A stretch of DNA of 64,000 nucleotides from Lewinella sp041392765 (GTDB taxonomy: Bacteria > Bacteroidota > Bacteroidia > Chitinophagales > Saprospiraceae): NCBI GenBank assembly GCA_041392765.1, contig JAWKLL010000010.1, forward strand, positions 62,001 through 126,000. The letters are read 5' to 3'. This document shows, piece by piece, positions 19,241 to 28,990 of the stretch (within the stretch, counting starts at the first letter, position 1; the number at the start of each line of letters is the position of its first letter). The position numbers and the translations under genes are program-made. The notes under the pieces are model-generated. The model did no database searches and was not told the DNA's origin. It saw nothing but the letters and a program-made list of their open reading frames with translations.

Positions 19241-20578
19241 TCAGTTTTGCAAACGAGGAATCGTATAGATTTCCGTTTGTCTGCCATCTAAATAGTAAAA
19301 ACGGCTACCGTCAAAGACTCCGTCTTCCTCCAGTCGAATACGGACAATTTTCCCCCACTCTTCCACAAAAGAAGCCGCATACAATTCTATAGAATAGGCT
19401 GTATTGGGCATGATGGGGTAGTCGCCATTTCCTTTCACCCCCTGCTGTTGATCCCATAGGCCGATGGTAGGCCCGGCAGCATGCCCATGCAAGCCAATAG
19501 GGTGAGTGTAAACCGAGGCATCCAATCCTTCGGCCTTGGCCTGTGCTAAGGCTGCGGCCAAGACCTCGTTGCCTGTCCTACCCGTTTGGAATTGACTCGT
19601 GAGTATGTCTTGTACTCGATTGCCGCGTTCAAAAGCTTGCCGCAACCAAAGGGGCACTTCCGTCTCTCCGGGGCGCAGTACGTAAAAATGTTGTTGCTGA
19701 TCGGTGTTCAGATGGAGGTAGGTAATACCAAAGTCAACGTGTAGCAAGTCGCCATGCTGAATCACTTCGTCCGAGGGTCGTCGTGAAAAAGAACGCAAAT
19801 GCTCTTGGTTTTCAGGGTCGGCCCGTTCAATAGACACCGATGGCTGAAACCAATCTGCTAGCCCCAGTTCATTCACACGATTGCGCAACCACCAAATCAC
19901 ATCTTCGGTGGTTGTAATGCCAGGATGTATTGCTTTTTCCGATAACCCCTCTTGCAAGATGGCGTGTCCTATTCGGCAAATCATAGGATAAATGGCTAGT
20001 TCCTTTTCCGAGCGCGTTTCTAACCAAGCAATCGCTAGCGACTCAGCGGAAACCACCCGGTCGTGCCACCGCGCAGGCAGCTTCTCCATAAACGTAGGTA
20101 TTCGGTGTGCGCCAGCCCATCGGCCAGCCCGAAATAAGTGGAATAGTTGAGGCCAATTTTACGAGGTTTACGCGCCTCTATCAGCTCCATTAGCGCCAAC
20201 CATTGGTCGGGTTGAACATCCACTTGCCACACCCCTTTTAGCAAGCGTCCCACATCATAGCGGGCTATAGCTACTTTTTCTAGGGTCACCCCTTCACCGG
20301 GGTCGAAAAACACAAAAATGGTACGCCTTCGCGCCGATAGCCAGGAGCGGGCAGCATGGTTTTCATTACGGGTCTTCGTTGTATTCCCGCGATATAATGA
20401 TCCACATGTCGATACCTGTTTGTCGCATCAGTTGGGGCAAAAGATGATCCAATCGGTCTTCTAATATTTCATCAGTGATAGCAGCCCGTTCGCGAAGACT
20501 CAATAGTTGTGGCAAAGGGGTTTGTGCCATTAGGTAACTTGCCATGATACAGCCTACAAAAAGTAGCAGTTGTTTCAT
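19241..20578 (-). CDS. Secreted M24 metallopeptidase (Xaa-Pro aminopeptidase-like), frameshifted
   Basis: Exported metallopeptidase of family M24, which cleaves N-terminal residues next to proline in family members. The start at 20578 gives the signal peptide MKQLLLFVGCIMASYLMAQ. The catalytic half shows the metal ligands in order: HVDFGITY (Asp), THPIGLHGHAAGP (His), YSIELYA (Glu) and VRIRLEEDGVF (Glu). As sequenced it is in three pieces. One-base changes repair it at about 20367 (NEDP-V), about 20315 (T-run, giving VPFLVFFDPGEG) and about 20085 (giving YLR-x-MEKLPARW). The repaired length is about 445 residues. Because the missing bases are isolated and the motifs are all kept, sequence error is more likely than decay. 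Confidence 0.8.
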
Positions 20579-20648
20579 ACTGGTTCTGTTTGATGTGATG
20601 ATTGTTGAGCAGCTAAAATAGTAAAAAAACGAATACCCTTTGTTGTAG

Positions 20649-20750
20649 TGGGCCACCTCGGCAAAGCCGAGGCCGGGTGCTCCCTCCATCCCACCTGCTC
20701 CCTAAAGTCGCAGGCGGGCCGTCCGCCCCCTTGTCCGCTTTCGCCAACGC
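20649..20750 (+). repeat. Dispersed structured repeat copy
   Basis: Begins GGGCCACC, then the hairpin CTCGGC-AAA-GCCGAG, GCCGGGTGCTCCCTCCATCCC, a CAGGCGGG/CCGCC segment and TTGTCCG. The copy at 32347-32453 follows the same order. Non-coding, upstream of the M24 gene. Confidence 0.6.
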
Positions 20751-20784
20751 AAAGGATTAGTGATTTTTATCCCGTTCCTGAGAC

Positions 20785-21970
20785 TTAATCACCAAGTGCC
20801 AACCACGCCATCAGGCCTGTGCTGTATAATAGGCAGTCTTCGTCCACATCGAAAGTCTGCGTGTGTACAGGAGCGGTGATACCTTTGGATGCGTTGCCTG
20901 TACCCAAGCGGTAAAAGCAAGCGGGTATCACCTGAGAATAAAAAGCAAAGTCTTCGCTGCTCATGCGCAAAGGAAGATCTACCACGTTTTCTGACCCCAT
21001 ATAGTGTTCCGCACGGGTGCGGAGGGCGTGGGTAAGGGGTGGGTCATTGTGTAGGAAAGGATACCCGGATACAATCCGCAAGTTGGCGGAAGCTCCCAAC
21101 GCCGCCGCAATCCCCTCGGCTGTGTGTTTGATTTTTTGGAGGGCATCTCGTCGCCAGTTTTCATCCATCGTGCGGAAAGTACCTTTCAGCTGCACTTCAT
21201 TAGGAATCACATTCGTGGCGCTTCCTGTGGATGCGATATAGCCGAATGTGAGTACGGACGGGAAGGGTGGGGTCTGCTTGCCGGCTCACAACTTGTTGTA
21301 GCGCGGTGATAATCTGTGCGGTAATAGGATAGGGTCGGCAGTGAGATGGGGTAGCGCACCGTGCCCTCCTCGGCCAGTGACGGTGAGGTATAGTTCGTCG
21401 CTGGAGGCCATGTAGAGTCCAGCACGCATCCCAATTTTTCGGCTGCTAGCGGAGGATGCACATGCTGTCCAATAATCCGGGCTGGGCGCGGCTGTTCCAG
21501 CACACCTTCTGCTTATCATCATACTTACTTCCGGTGCTTCTTCCTCGCCCGGTTGGAAAATGAGCCGAAAACTGCCGTGGAGCATCTTTCTCATCTCCCA
21601 CAAAATACGAGCGGTACCTAGCAAGCTGGCGGTATGAACATCGTGCCCGCAAGCGTGCATGACATCTTCATTTTGCGAGCGATAAGGTTGTTGGCTTACT
21701 CTTGTATTGGGAGGGCATCGATATCCGTCTGAAGGGCACGTAAAGCTCATCTCCTGCTTCGCCCTGTATGTAGGCTACTACCCCTGTACCAGCGACAGGA
21801 TGGATACAGGAATCCCCAACTTCGTAAGGTATCGGCAATAAAAGCACCTGTTTGATATTCTTTAAAAGAGCGTTCAGGGTGCGCATGTAAATGCCGCCTA
21901 ATGCCAACAACTTCGGTGTGTATGGCTGGCCGCTTCGAATTTTTTCTAACAAATATCCTGTGGAGGTCAT
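20785..21970 (-). pseudogene. M20-family amidohydrolase, heavily frameshifted
   Basis: Remnant, or error-laden copy, of an M20D-type metal-dependent amidohydrolase (hippurate/N-acyl-amino-acid hydrolase type). Recognisable pieces from the N-terminus are: YLLEKIRS (about 21.96 kb); PVAGTGVVAYIQGEAGDELYVPFR (21.7-21.8 kb); the metal site DVMHACGHDVHTASLLG and FQPGEEE (21.5-21.7 kb); the dimerisation domain TVTGRGGHGALPH (about 21.36 kb); and the C-terminal half from IPNEVQLKGTFRTMDENWRR with MSSEDFAFYSQV and the end WLALGD. At least five frame changes are needed, clustered in 21.2-21.9 kb, more than in neighbouring genes of this size. This makes it the best candidate after the transposase for a truly decayed gene. 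Confidence 0.75.
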
Positions 21971-22082
21971 AAATTTCAAGGTGAAGGTAGGGAACTTGTA
22001 TAAAGATTTTGTAAAAAATATTGTTTTTATTTTTTTTAATAAAATTATTTTGTTTTACTTTGTGGTGATAAAACTACCTCCT

Positions 22083-23155
22083 ATGGCAAAAAAGCGCCCC
22101 TCCCATACAGACCCAGATAGTGGCCATATATATGATAAAATCTTCCGTGAGATCATGGACGAACTGGCGTTTGTGGTGTTGGCGCGATTTAAAAACTACC
22201 ACATCAAGGGCATAAAAAAGTTAGACGACAAGCTGCCGACGACCACGTTGCGCGAGGTGGATTTTCTATATGAGGTGGAGGACGAGACTGGCAATAGCTT
22301 CCTGTTGCACATTGAGTTTCAGGGAGGCGACGATATGGAAATGCTTTACCGAATGTATGAATACCACGGTATATTAGTACGCAAGTACAAGCTACCCATA
22401 AAGCATTTCGTGTTCTACTTTTGGCGATAAAACGAGCCGCATGGCCAATAAGCTGCCGGAAGCATTAGTGTTCAAAGACTTTCAGCTCATCGACTTCAAA
22501 AGCATCGACTATCGGCAGTTGCTAACCTCGGATTCCAGTGCGGAGGTGGTGCTAACCATTCTGTCGGACTTTCAAGGCGATGCGCCTGCGGAGGCGGTGA
22601 TACGGATGGTTCTCCAACGGTTGCGTCAGTTGAGTGATAATGAACAGGAATTAAAAAGTTGGTTTGCAAAGTTGACAATATTGTCAAGACTCCGTAAATT
22701 AGAGGCCGAAACGGTCAAAAACGTATCAGATATGCCCATCACAATAGACATCAAGCAGGATTATCTTTACAACCAAGGCTTATGGAAGGCAAACTGGAAG
22801 GCAAACTGGAAGGTAAGTTGGAAGGCAAGTTGGAAGGCAAGCTAGAAGGCAAGCTAGAAGGAATAGAGCTTTCAGAGTATGTCAATAGCATAGAAAAGGA
22901 GCTAGACTTGCTCTCGCGTATGGTGGAGGAGCAGGTGCCTGTTCCTGTTATGCTCCGTTTGGTGGATGTGGAAGAAGATTCCTACAAGCTTATTTGGTAA
23001 CTCACACACCTGAAAAAGCGTTAGTCTTACACGAGGCATTGTCCCACGTGTGGGAACAACAGGATCGGGAGGGCATCCGTTTGTATCTTCACGAGGCATT
23101 GCTGGCCTTCGGCCTGGCAGAAGACGTGGTAACTACCTACCTAACAAGAGGATAG
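22083..23155 (+). CDS. Rpn-family PD-(D/E)XK nuclease with GKLE repeats, frameshifted
   Basis: Rpn (recombination-promoting nuclease / PDDEXK putative transposase) family. Members act on DNA and are widespread accessory genes. Start MAKKRPSHTDPDSGHIYDKIF at 22083. The nuclease core is visible as LREVDFLYEVED followed by LLHIEFQGGDD (Asp then Glu-x-Gln). Three one-base changes split it: an extra T in TTTT near 22425 (repair gives VFYFGDKTSRMANKL), a missing A near 22781 (QGLMEGKLEG) and one near 22993 (YLVTHTPEKALVLHE). The middle holds about six 12-base repeats encoding EGKL. The C-terminal part ends FGLAEDVVTTYLTRG. The upstream DNA (21980-22080) is very A/T-rich. Confidence 0.8.
22785..22862 (+). 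repeat. 12-base tandem repeats inside the Rpn gene
   Basis: About six units of GGAAGGCAAACT and close variants, encoding Glu-Gly-Lys-Leu in the correct frame. The unit is a multiple of three, so copy-number change would lengthen a linker or helix without breaking the frame. Confidence 0.85.
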
Positions 23156-23263
23156 AACAGCCTACCTAAAGCACCCCGTTCAATTACCTCCCCAGCCACA
23201 CTTCGGCGGAGATGCTTTCTACTTGTAGGTTGCGGGTGTTGAAGAACTCATTACGACAAAAGA

Positions 23264-23623
23264 TTATCCATTCGCTAATTTCATCCCAAGTACTAAGGCA
23301 GCCACTCCTGATAGAAGGCTTATTGTCATATATGCAAGTGCCATGCCTTGTTGATTGAGCTTCCACATTTGCAATATATCATTTGAAAAAGTGGAAAAGG
23401 TAGAAAAGCCACCACAAAAACCAGTGATTAATAACAATCTCATTTCAATCGACAATAATTGGCGGCTTAGTAATGCTGTTAGTATCCCAAGCAATATGCA
23501 ACTCAGACTGTTGGCCAACAAGGTGCCCCAAGGCCAAGCTTCCAGCTTGTTGAAATGCCAAGAGAGCGCATACCTTGCCATGCTGCCAGCTCCTCCTCCT
23601 ATGAAAATCCAAAAATAGGCCAT
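23264..23623 (-). CDS. crcB: Fluoride exporter FluC/CrcB
   Basis: Small inner-membrane fluoride channel that works as a dual-topology dimer. The 119 residues contain four hydrophobic helices. Signature residues are present: GGGAGSMARYALS near the start, the Asn of TLLANSLSCILLG, and GFCGGFSTFSTFSND with the phenylalanine/threonine track that lines the fluoride path. It begins two bases before the stop of the upstream transferase gene region and is probably co-transcribed with it, although the functions are unrelated. No fluoride riboswitch is apparent upstream. The 100 bases to its left hold nothing recognisable. Confidence 0.93.
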   Translation of the reverse strand: MAYFWIFIGGGAGSMARYALSWHFNKLEAWPWGTLLANSLSCILLGILTALLSRQLLSIEMRLLLITGFCGGFSTFSTFSNDILQMWKLNQQGMALAYMTISLLSGVAALVLGMKLANG

Positions 23624-23624
23624 A

Positions 23625-24686
23625 TTACGTTTCTTGTAGACGGCGTTTCTTTTTGACCAGTTCGTGAAAATACAGTGTAAATGCCGCCATGATGGACATC
23701 TCCAATAACAACAATAAATGTAATTCCATTTTGTCGTGAAGACCCAAAATAATGGAAATGAAAACCATATTGAAAGCTAGCAACACCGTGGTAGCTTCTG
23801 CATGTGTATTGCCAGCATCAATCAGCAGGTGGTGAATATGCCTTCGGTCGGCTTCAAAAGGGGGAACACCGCGAATGATGCGGGTCACAAAAACCCTCAG
23901 TGTATCGAAAAGCGGTAGGATGAGAATCCCCACGGCCACTGCCGAAGCATGGGTGATGCGCCACGGTGTTTGGATGGGTAGCGCCGCGTTTAAATCAATA
24001 AATGAAATAGCTAAAACGGAAATGACCAGCCCCAGTAACAAGGAACCTGTATCACCCATAAAGAGCTGCGCTGGCGACATATTATACTTCAAAAATGCCA
24101 CTACACTACCCAATGCAGCAAAGGCGAGTACCGCCAATCCCATTTCTCCTGCCACATAAAACCATACCCCAAAAGTGGCTGAGGATAAAGCGGCTATACT
24201 ACCCGCCAAGCCATCAATGCCATCAATCAAATTAAAAGCATTGGTGATAACAAGAATCGTGAAAATTGTCAATATAACAGATGCCCATGCAGGTATGGTA
24301 TGCACGCCCATGAAACCGTATAGCCCATGTAGTAAGACCTCAGATTTTAGCGTCAGGATGGCTGCCGCCATGATTTGGCCCACCAGTTTTTTATAGGGTA
24401 CTACGGGTGATAAATCATCCTTGGCACCAATTAAAAACAGGATGATAATAGCGCAAACGATGTATTGTAAACCGGTATATTCCTGAAATGGAGCAAAATA
24501 AACTACTGAGAAAATAATGCCAGCAAAAATGGCAATCCCACCCAGCGATGGGGTGTGGGCATGATGCGAACTCCTTTCAACAGGAACATCGTATAGCTTT
24601 TTGGAACGCGATATGTGTATGATTGAAGGTATCGCGAAATACGTCAGTGCCGCAGCCGTGACCCAACTTAGTATTATCGTCCACAT
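23625..24686 (-). CDS. Undecaprenyl-phosphate GlcNAc-1-phosphate transferase (WecA/TagO type)
   Basis: Polytopic membrane glycosyltransferase that moves a sugar-1-phosphate from a UDP-sugar onto undecaprenyl phosphate, the first step of a lipid-linked polysaccharide. Start chosen at 24686 (MWTIILSWVTAAALTYFAIP), which opens with a membrane helix; the longer frame adds 27 non-hydrophobic residues. Family motifs: VERSSHHAHTPSLGG, KDDLSP, NLIDGIDGLAG, FMGDTGSLLLG, and HHLLIDAG in the cytoplasmic loop. About ten helices are expected. Location beside rfbA suggests surface polysaccharide or O-antigen assembly. Confidence 0.92.
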   Translation of the reverse strand: MWTIILSWVTAAALTYFAIPSIIHISRSKKLYDVPVERSSHHAHTPSLGGIAIFAGIIFSVVYFAPFQEYTGLQYIVCAIIILFLIGAKDDLSPVVPYKKLVGQIMAAAILTLKSEVLLHGLYGFMGVHTIPAWASVILTIFTILVITNAFNLIDGIDGLAGSIAALSSATFGVWFYVAGEMGLAVLAFAALGSVVAFLKYNMSPAQLFMGDTGSLLLGLVISVLAISFIDLNAALPIQTPWRITHASAVAVGILILPLFDTLRVFVTRIIRGVPPFEADRRHIHHLLIDAGNTHAEATTVLLAFNMVFISIILGLHDKMELHLLLLLEMSIMAAFTLYFHELVKKKRRLQET

Positions 24687-24768
24687 TTCTTGTATTTTTA
24701 CCCCGTAAATGTATTGCTTTATACGGAATTTCTCAAACTCGTTACTATGCTCAATAATGTAAAACACG

Positions 24769-25329
24769 CTAAATCTTCCTGTTGGTTTCCATATGCCCTT
24801 TGCGGATTTGTTTCAATAACCGTTTGGCTCTGCTCGCGTAGGCCGCTTCTGCGTGCTGTATGCCCTCTTCAAGAATAGCTGCTAACTCAATGGCAAGGTC
24901 GGGGTAGTTATGTAGTCGATTGGCTATGCACTGCATGGCGTGTACTTGCGCGGCGGGCAAAATCGCGGGGTTTAGCAGCAAGTCAAAGCATATAGAGACG
25001 AGTTTGCCCTCTATTTCTTCATCGTCGAAAAGGTGCTTGGATTCCGCTATGGGCTTGAGCAGATTGCGTTGCAAAGCCGGATGAACAGGGCGTTGTACCC
25101 ACCCCAGCAATTCTTCCATATAGGGAGATAAAAGCTGGGGGTGGATACAACCGGTATCGCAGAGTACCCAAGAGGCGCGTTGCACCAATATCTGTTCTTC
25201 TGACCGCATACAGGTAATCAACGCTGCGAACCGCGCTGGGTCGTGCCCTATCCAAGCGACTATACGAGTCGTGTTTTCTTTGGAGTGTGTGCTAAGCAAT
25301 TGTTTGCGAATATCCACGACCTTGCCCAA
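24769..25329 (-). CDS. Hypothetical alpha-helical (HEAT-like) protein
   Basis: I do not recognise this 186-residue protein. It is made of consecutive amphipathic helices (ARFAALITCMRSEEQILVQRASWVL, LQRNLLKPIAESKHL, QVHAMQCIANRLHNYPDLAIELAAIL), which suggests a HEAT- or ARM-like scaffold. It has no signal peptide or membrane segment. The start lies 3 bases past the rfbA stop codon and its end is about 80 bases before the transferase start, so it belongs to the same transcription unit. A link to polysaccharide synthesis is only positional. Confidence 0.7.
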   Translation of the reverse strand: MGKVVDIRKQLLSTHSKENTTRIVAWIGHDPARFAALITCMRSEEQILVQRASWVLCDTGCIHPQLLSPYMEELLGWVQRPVHPALQRNLLKPIAESKHLFDDEEIEGKLVSICFDLLLNPAILPAAQVHAMQCIANRLHNYPDLAIELAAILEEGIQHAEAAYASRAKRLLKQIRKGHMETNRKI

Positions 25330-25332
25330 TTG

Positions 25333-26196
25333 TTAGCGTTTCAAAAGCGATAGCAAGTATTCTCCGTAACCGCTTTTGATATAATAGTGCCCCAACGCCT
25401 CCAACTGTGCATTGTCAATGAAGCCTTGCCGCCAGGCAATTTCTTCGATACAACCTATTTTCAGTCCCTGCCGTTCTTCAATAACCTCAATGAATTGTCC
25501 GGCTTGGATGAGTGATTTATGGGTGCCCGTATCCAACCAAGCGACACCTCTTCCCAGTACGTTTACTTGCAAATTTCCCTGCGCGAGGTAATGCTTGTTG
25601 ACATCGGTTATTTCGTACTCACCTCTGGCACTTGGCCGTAGGTTGCGCGCGACATCAATGACAGAGTTGTCGTAGAAATAAAGCCCCGGCACCGCATAGT
25701 TACTCTTGGGGTGCGTAGGTTTTTCTTCAATAGAGAGGGCTTTAAACGTATGGTCGAATTCCACTACGCCATATCTTTCAGGGTCGGCTACCCAGTAGGC
25801 AAAGACGATTCCGCCATTGGGGTTGGCACAACTTTGCAACTGTTCGTCCAAGCCTACACCATAAAAGATATTATCGCCAAGAACGAGCGCTGCAGGGTCA
25901 TTGCCAATGAAATCTGCACCAAGGACAAACGCCTGTGCCAGTCCATTAGGCTCATGCTGGGGTACATAGCTGAAATTACATCCCAATCGGCTACCATCGC
26001 CCAATAGTTTTTCAAAATTGGGCAAATCCGCTGGGGTAGAAATGATGAGCACATCCCGTATGCCCGCCGCCATCAGCGTGGACAAAGGATAGTAAATCAT
26101 CGGCTTGTCATAAACAGGCATGAGTTGTTTACTGACCGCCATCGTCAATGGATACAATCGGGTGCCAAGGCCACCAGCTAAAATGATTCCTTTCAT
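25333..26196 (-). CDS. rfbA: Glucose-1-phosphate thymidylyltransferase
   Basis: Cytoplasmic enzyme that makes dTDP-glucose from dTTP and glucose-1-phosphate, the first step of dTDP-rhamnose synthesis. Start at 26196, MKGIILAGGLGTRLYPLT, with the nucleotide-binding GGxGTRL loop. Other motifs are SKQLMPVYDKPMIYYP, VLGDNIFYG, YWVADPERYGVVEF, IEEKPTHPKSNYAVPGLYFYD and GRGVAWLDTGTH. The 287 residues fit RfbA. The rest of the rhamnose pathway (rfbB, C, D) is not in the window. The gene starts a short operon with the HEAT-like gene and the WecA/TagO-type transferase. The frame is intact. Confidence 0.96.
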   Translation of the reverse strand: MKGIILAGGLGTRLYPLTMAVSKQLMPVYDKPMIYYPLSTLMAAGIRDVLIISTPADLPNFEKLLGDGSRLGCNFSYVPQHEPNGLAQAFVLGADFIGNDPAALVLGDNIFYGVGLDEQLQSCANPNGGIVFAYWVADPERYGVVEFDHTFKALSIEEKPTHPKSNYAVPGLYFYDNSVIDVARNLRPSARGEYEITDVNKHYLAQGNLQVNVLGRGVAWLDTGTHKSLIQAGQFIEVIEERQGLKIGCIEEIAWRQGFIDNAQLEALGHYYIKSGYGEYLLSLLKR

Positions 26197-26258
26197 CGTT
26201 TTGCGATTTAGAAAATTTTTCCGAATCAAAAGTTGTACAGTTTATTTTTTTTTGCCTC

Positions 26259-26602
26259 TTATCGCAATATTTGTTTTAGCTCTTTCATCACAAAAGCTCC
26301 CCTCGTTTCTATGGTTTTCAATATGGCATCCGCTTTTCCTGCTCCTCCTTTTTTTGCAATTTCCCAAAGTGCCAAATTGGCATCAATGAGTGATTTGTCG
26401 CCTGAATAGCTGAGCGTAGATTTCAGGTGGTGGCAATACTGCTCCAATTTTTTCCAATCCCCCTTTGCATACAAGTGGCGAGCTTTGGGGATATCCCTTT
26501 CCAATTCTTCCGCTAAGGTGGTTAGTAATTGTTGCATCACCATTGCATCGCCGCCCGACATGGTTTCCATATGGAAAGGTCTAATTTGCTTTTGGTACTC
26601 AT
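26259..26602 (-). CDS. Histidine phosphotransfer (Hpt) protein, one frameshift
   Basis: Small phosphorelay carrier. The four-helix Hpt motif is clear, with the phospho-acceptor His in HHLKSTLSYSG. The open frame from 26570 starts METMSGGDAMVM. The ATG at 26602 (MSTKSKLDLS) leads into it if one base is added near 26575, giving DLSYMETMSGGDAM, which matches the usual start of such proteins. It lies 6 bases after the hybrid kinase stop codon, so it is the likely relay partner of that kinase. Confidence 0.82.
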
Positions 26603-26608
26603 AAGCCG

Positions 26609-28574
26609 TTATTGTGTATATTGATATTGGGTAATTTTTTGGAAAAGTTCCTCGGGCTGGAAGGGTTTGAGTAGGTAATCGTCCAACCCCGATGCTTGCA
26701 GTTTGCTTTCATCAGCCACCTGTACCTGAGCGGTCATCGCAATAATGGAGTTTGTTGATAACGCCCATTGAACCCGGCACGAATCAGCGAGGTGATTTCA
26801 TAGCCATCCATATCCGGCAACTGAATATCCATAAAAATCAGGTCAAACGGTGGAGCTTCATGTAGTATAGATAACGCTGTTTTACCATCAGCCGCCAGCA
26901 CGGCCTCCATCTTGTGCCATTGTTTTGCCAGCGTTTTAGTGATGACAATCTGGTTCATCCGATTGTCTTCTACAATGAGTACTCTTTGTGGGTAATGTTG
27001 GGCTTCACATATCACAGGTTCTCGTTTATCACCAGCAGATTGAACCATTTCCGTTGCAAATGCTAATGGAAAAGTGATATTGAAAACCGTACCTTTATTT
27101 TCCACAGAAGATACCGTAATATCGCCGCCCATTCGCTGCACCAACTGTTGGGCGATAGCCAACCCCAATCCAGTTCCCTCTACGAGTTGACCGGGTTGAT
27201 TGACACGGCTGAAAGGCTGGAAAATCTCTGTCAACTTATTGGCAGGAATACCCCTTCCTGAGTCTTTTACACTGACAAGTACCTGTTTGTTAACATCGTT
27301 CATGCCTAAGTGAACCTCAACAAATCCCCGCTCCGTAAATTTGATAGCATTGCCAATGATATTGTAAAAAATCTGGCTGATGCGTTGTTTGTCCACCATG
27401 ACAGGGCGGTCTAACCCCTGCTCTATCACAAGCCGGAAAGCTAATTTTTTTTCTTCCGCTTTGGGGCGAAGCACTTCCGTGATGAATATAAGTAAAGAAG
27501 ACAAAGAAACAGGTGCTGGAAAAAGCACTAATTCACCGTGTTGAAGTGTCGATGCCGACAACAGATCGTTGACGATTCCCAGTAAGAAACGGGAGGCTTC
27601 CTGTAAATGATCCACATACTCCTTTTGTTCACTATTGAGGGGGTGAGTTTCAATAAGTTGCTCATACCCATGATGGCATTCATAGGGGTACGCAACTCGT
27701 GGCTGACGTTGGCCATAACCTGCTCGCGTGTACGAGCAGCTTGATCCGATAGTTCTTGGGCATGCTGAAGTGCTTCCGTTGCTACTGCTTCGCTCACATC
27801 TTGTATCGTTCCCACGCAGTACATCTCGCCTTCTGGGGTTTTCAGGCAGCGGCTGTTCAGCGTTAAATAGCTCATACTGCTATCAGCAAGGATCACCTCG
27901 AAGCGTTCACCTGAGTTAGAAACCGCTTCTTCCTCGCGATGGATCAGTTGGGAGGTCAACAGGTGGAAGGGGTTGTCGGGTAACAGTAAATCAGTATAAT
28001 CGTAGGTGGTATCCGAGGGAATCCCTAGCATACGATAAACTTCCTTACTGGCGTAGAAATAATTGGAATAAGGGCGTACTTCCCAGTTGCCTATTTTGGC
28101 AATGCGTTGGGCTTCTTCCAATCGCAGCAAAACCCTGCGGCGTTCCATAGAAAAACGAATGACGCGTGACAATTCAGTCGGTTCAAATTCATTTTTCACC
28201 AAATAATCCTGTGCACCAGCTTGCACGGCCTTGATACCTTGCGAAGGGTCGTCGAATCCAGTGAGCACCACCACTGTTTGCTCAGGAAAAGCCCGCAGTA
28301 CTTGGTTGAGTGTCGTCAGCCCTTCGCTATCAGGTAGGGTGAGATCTAAGAGTACCACATCGAAGTCGTCCCGTTTAGCCAATTGTGCCAAACCATCAGC
28401 TAGATGGTAGGCATTTACCAATTCACATTCCTGCTCTAAATTTGCTCGCAACAAAATCCCTACCAACCCCGCGTAACTGACATCATCTTCGATGAGCAGC
28501 ACGCGCACTTTGCTCTCCTGCCGATTGAAAGGCGAGACAAGGTGAGTTGTATCTGTGGGTGCATTGTTCATCAT
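26609..28574 (-). CDS. Hybrid sensor kinase REC-PAS-HisKA-HATPase-REC, frameshifted
   Basis: Signalling protein of about 650 residues. N-terminal receiver (VLLIEDDVSYAGL, Asp in VVLLDLTLPDSEG, VLTGF), a PAS-like segment (IAKIGNWEVRPYSNYFYASKEVYRMLG), dimerisation/phospho-acceptor helix (NVSHELRTPMNAIMGMSNLL), ATPase domain (NIIGNAIKFTERG, VKDSGRGIPANKL, GTGLGLAIAQQLV) and a second receiver (VLIVEDNRMNQIV, LIFMDIQLPDMDG). One-base changes are needed near 27645 (to read LLKLTP then EYVDHLQEASRFLL) and near 26755 (to read TPIIAMTAQVQVADESKLQ), after which it ends LFQKITQYQYTQ at 26609. No membrane segment, so it is cytoplasmic. The Hpt gene follows. The output regulator is not nearby. Confidence 0.87.
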
Positions 28575-28616
28575 GGTTTAGCTAAGGGATTGTCTTACGC
28601 AAAAGTGCGTTTGTAC

Positions 28617-28976
28617 TCAAGGTGTGCTAGAAACGGGTATAAATATAAAGCGTGGCTGCACATTATCCAATAAAAGGCAGCACAAAGATGCTTTATTGCT
28701 TTTATACACCTCCCTGAATCGGTCAACGTTAGCCATCTCTACAATGCCTTTTGTGACCAACTCTTCTAATGTTGTGATATTTACCGACCAACCCGCTTGC
28801 CCGGCATCTACCAATGGTAGCCCTATGCTGGCTTCTTCCGTTGCTGGAAATACCAACATCACCGGGTAATTAGAAATCATTTGATCCTGAACATTACTGG
28901 CAGCCTGTTCCAAGAGTGGGAGCAGTGGCTGCAAAGCGTGTTGAATGTGTGCTATTCCTGTAGGATTGGCAGGCAT
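28617..28976 (-). CDS. Hypothetical protein (119 aa)
   Basis: I do not recognise this protein. Start chosen at 28976 (MPANPTGIAHIQHALQPLLP), 14 bases past the RlmD-type gene's stop; the same frame extends further upstream but there overlaps RlmD. It has a mixed alpha/beta pattern (VMLVFPATEEASIGLPLVDAG, SVNITTLEELVTKGIV) and an acidic-to-neutral character, with no signal peptide or membrane helix. Probably co-transcribed with the methyltransferase. Confidence 0.6.
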   Translation of the reverse strand: MPANPTGIAHIQHALQPLLPLLEQAASNVQDQMISNYPVMLVFPATEEASIGLPLVDAGQAGWSVNITTLEELVTKGIVEMANVDRFREVYKSNKASLCCLLLDNVQPRFIFIPVSSTP

Positions 28977-28990
28977 GGGATACTGTTTTA

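Noticed and set aside
23264..23700. Fluoride riboswitch for crcB
   Set aside because: The gene starts inside the tail of the upstream operon gene; no leader of suitable length or motif is present.
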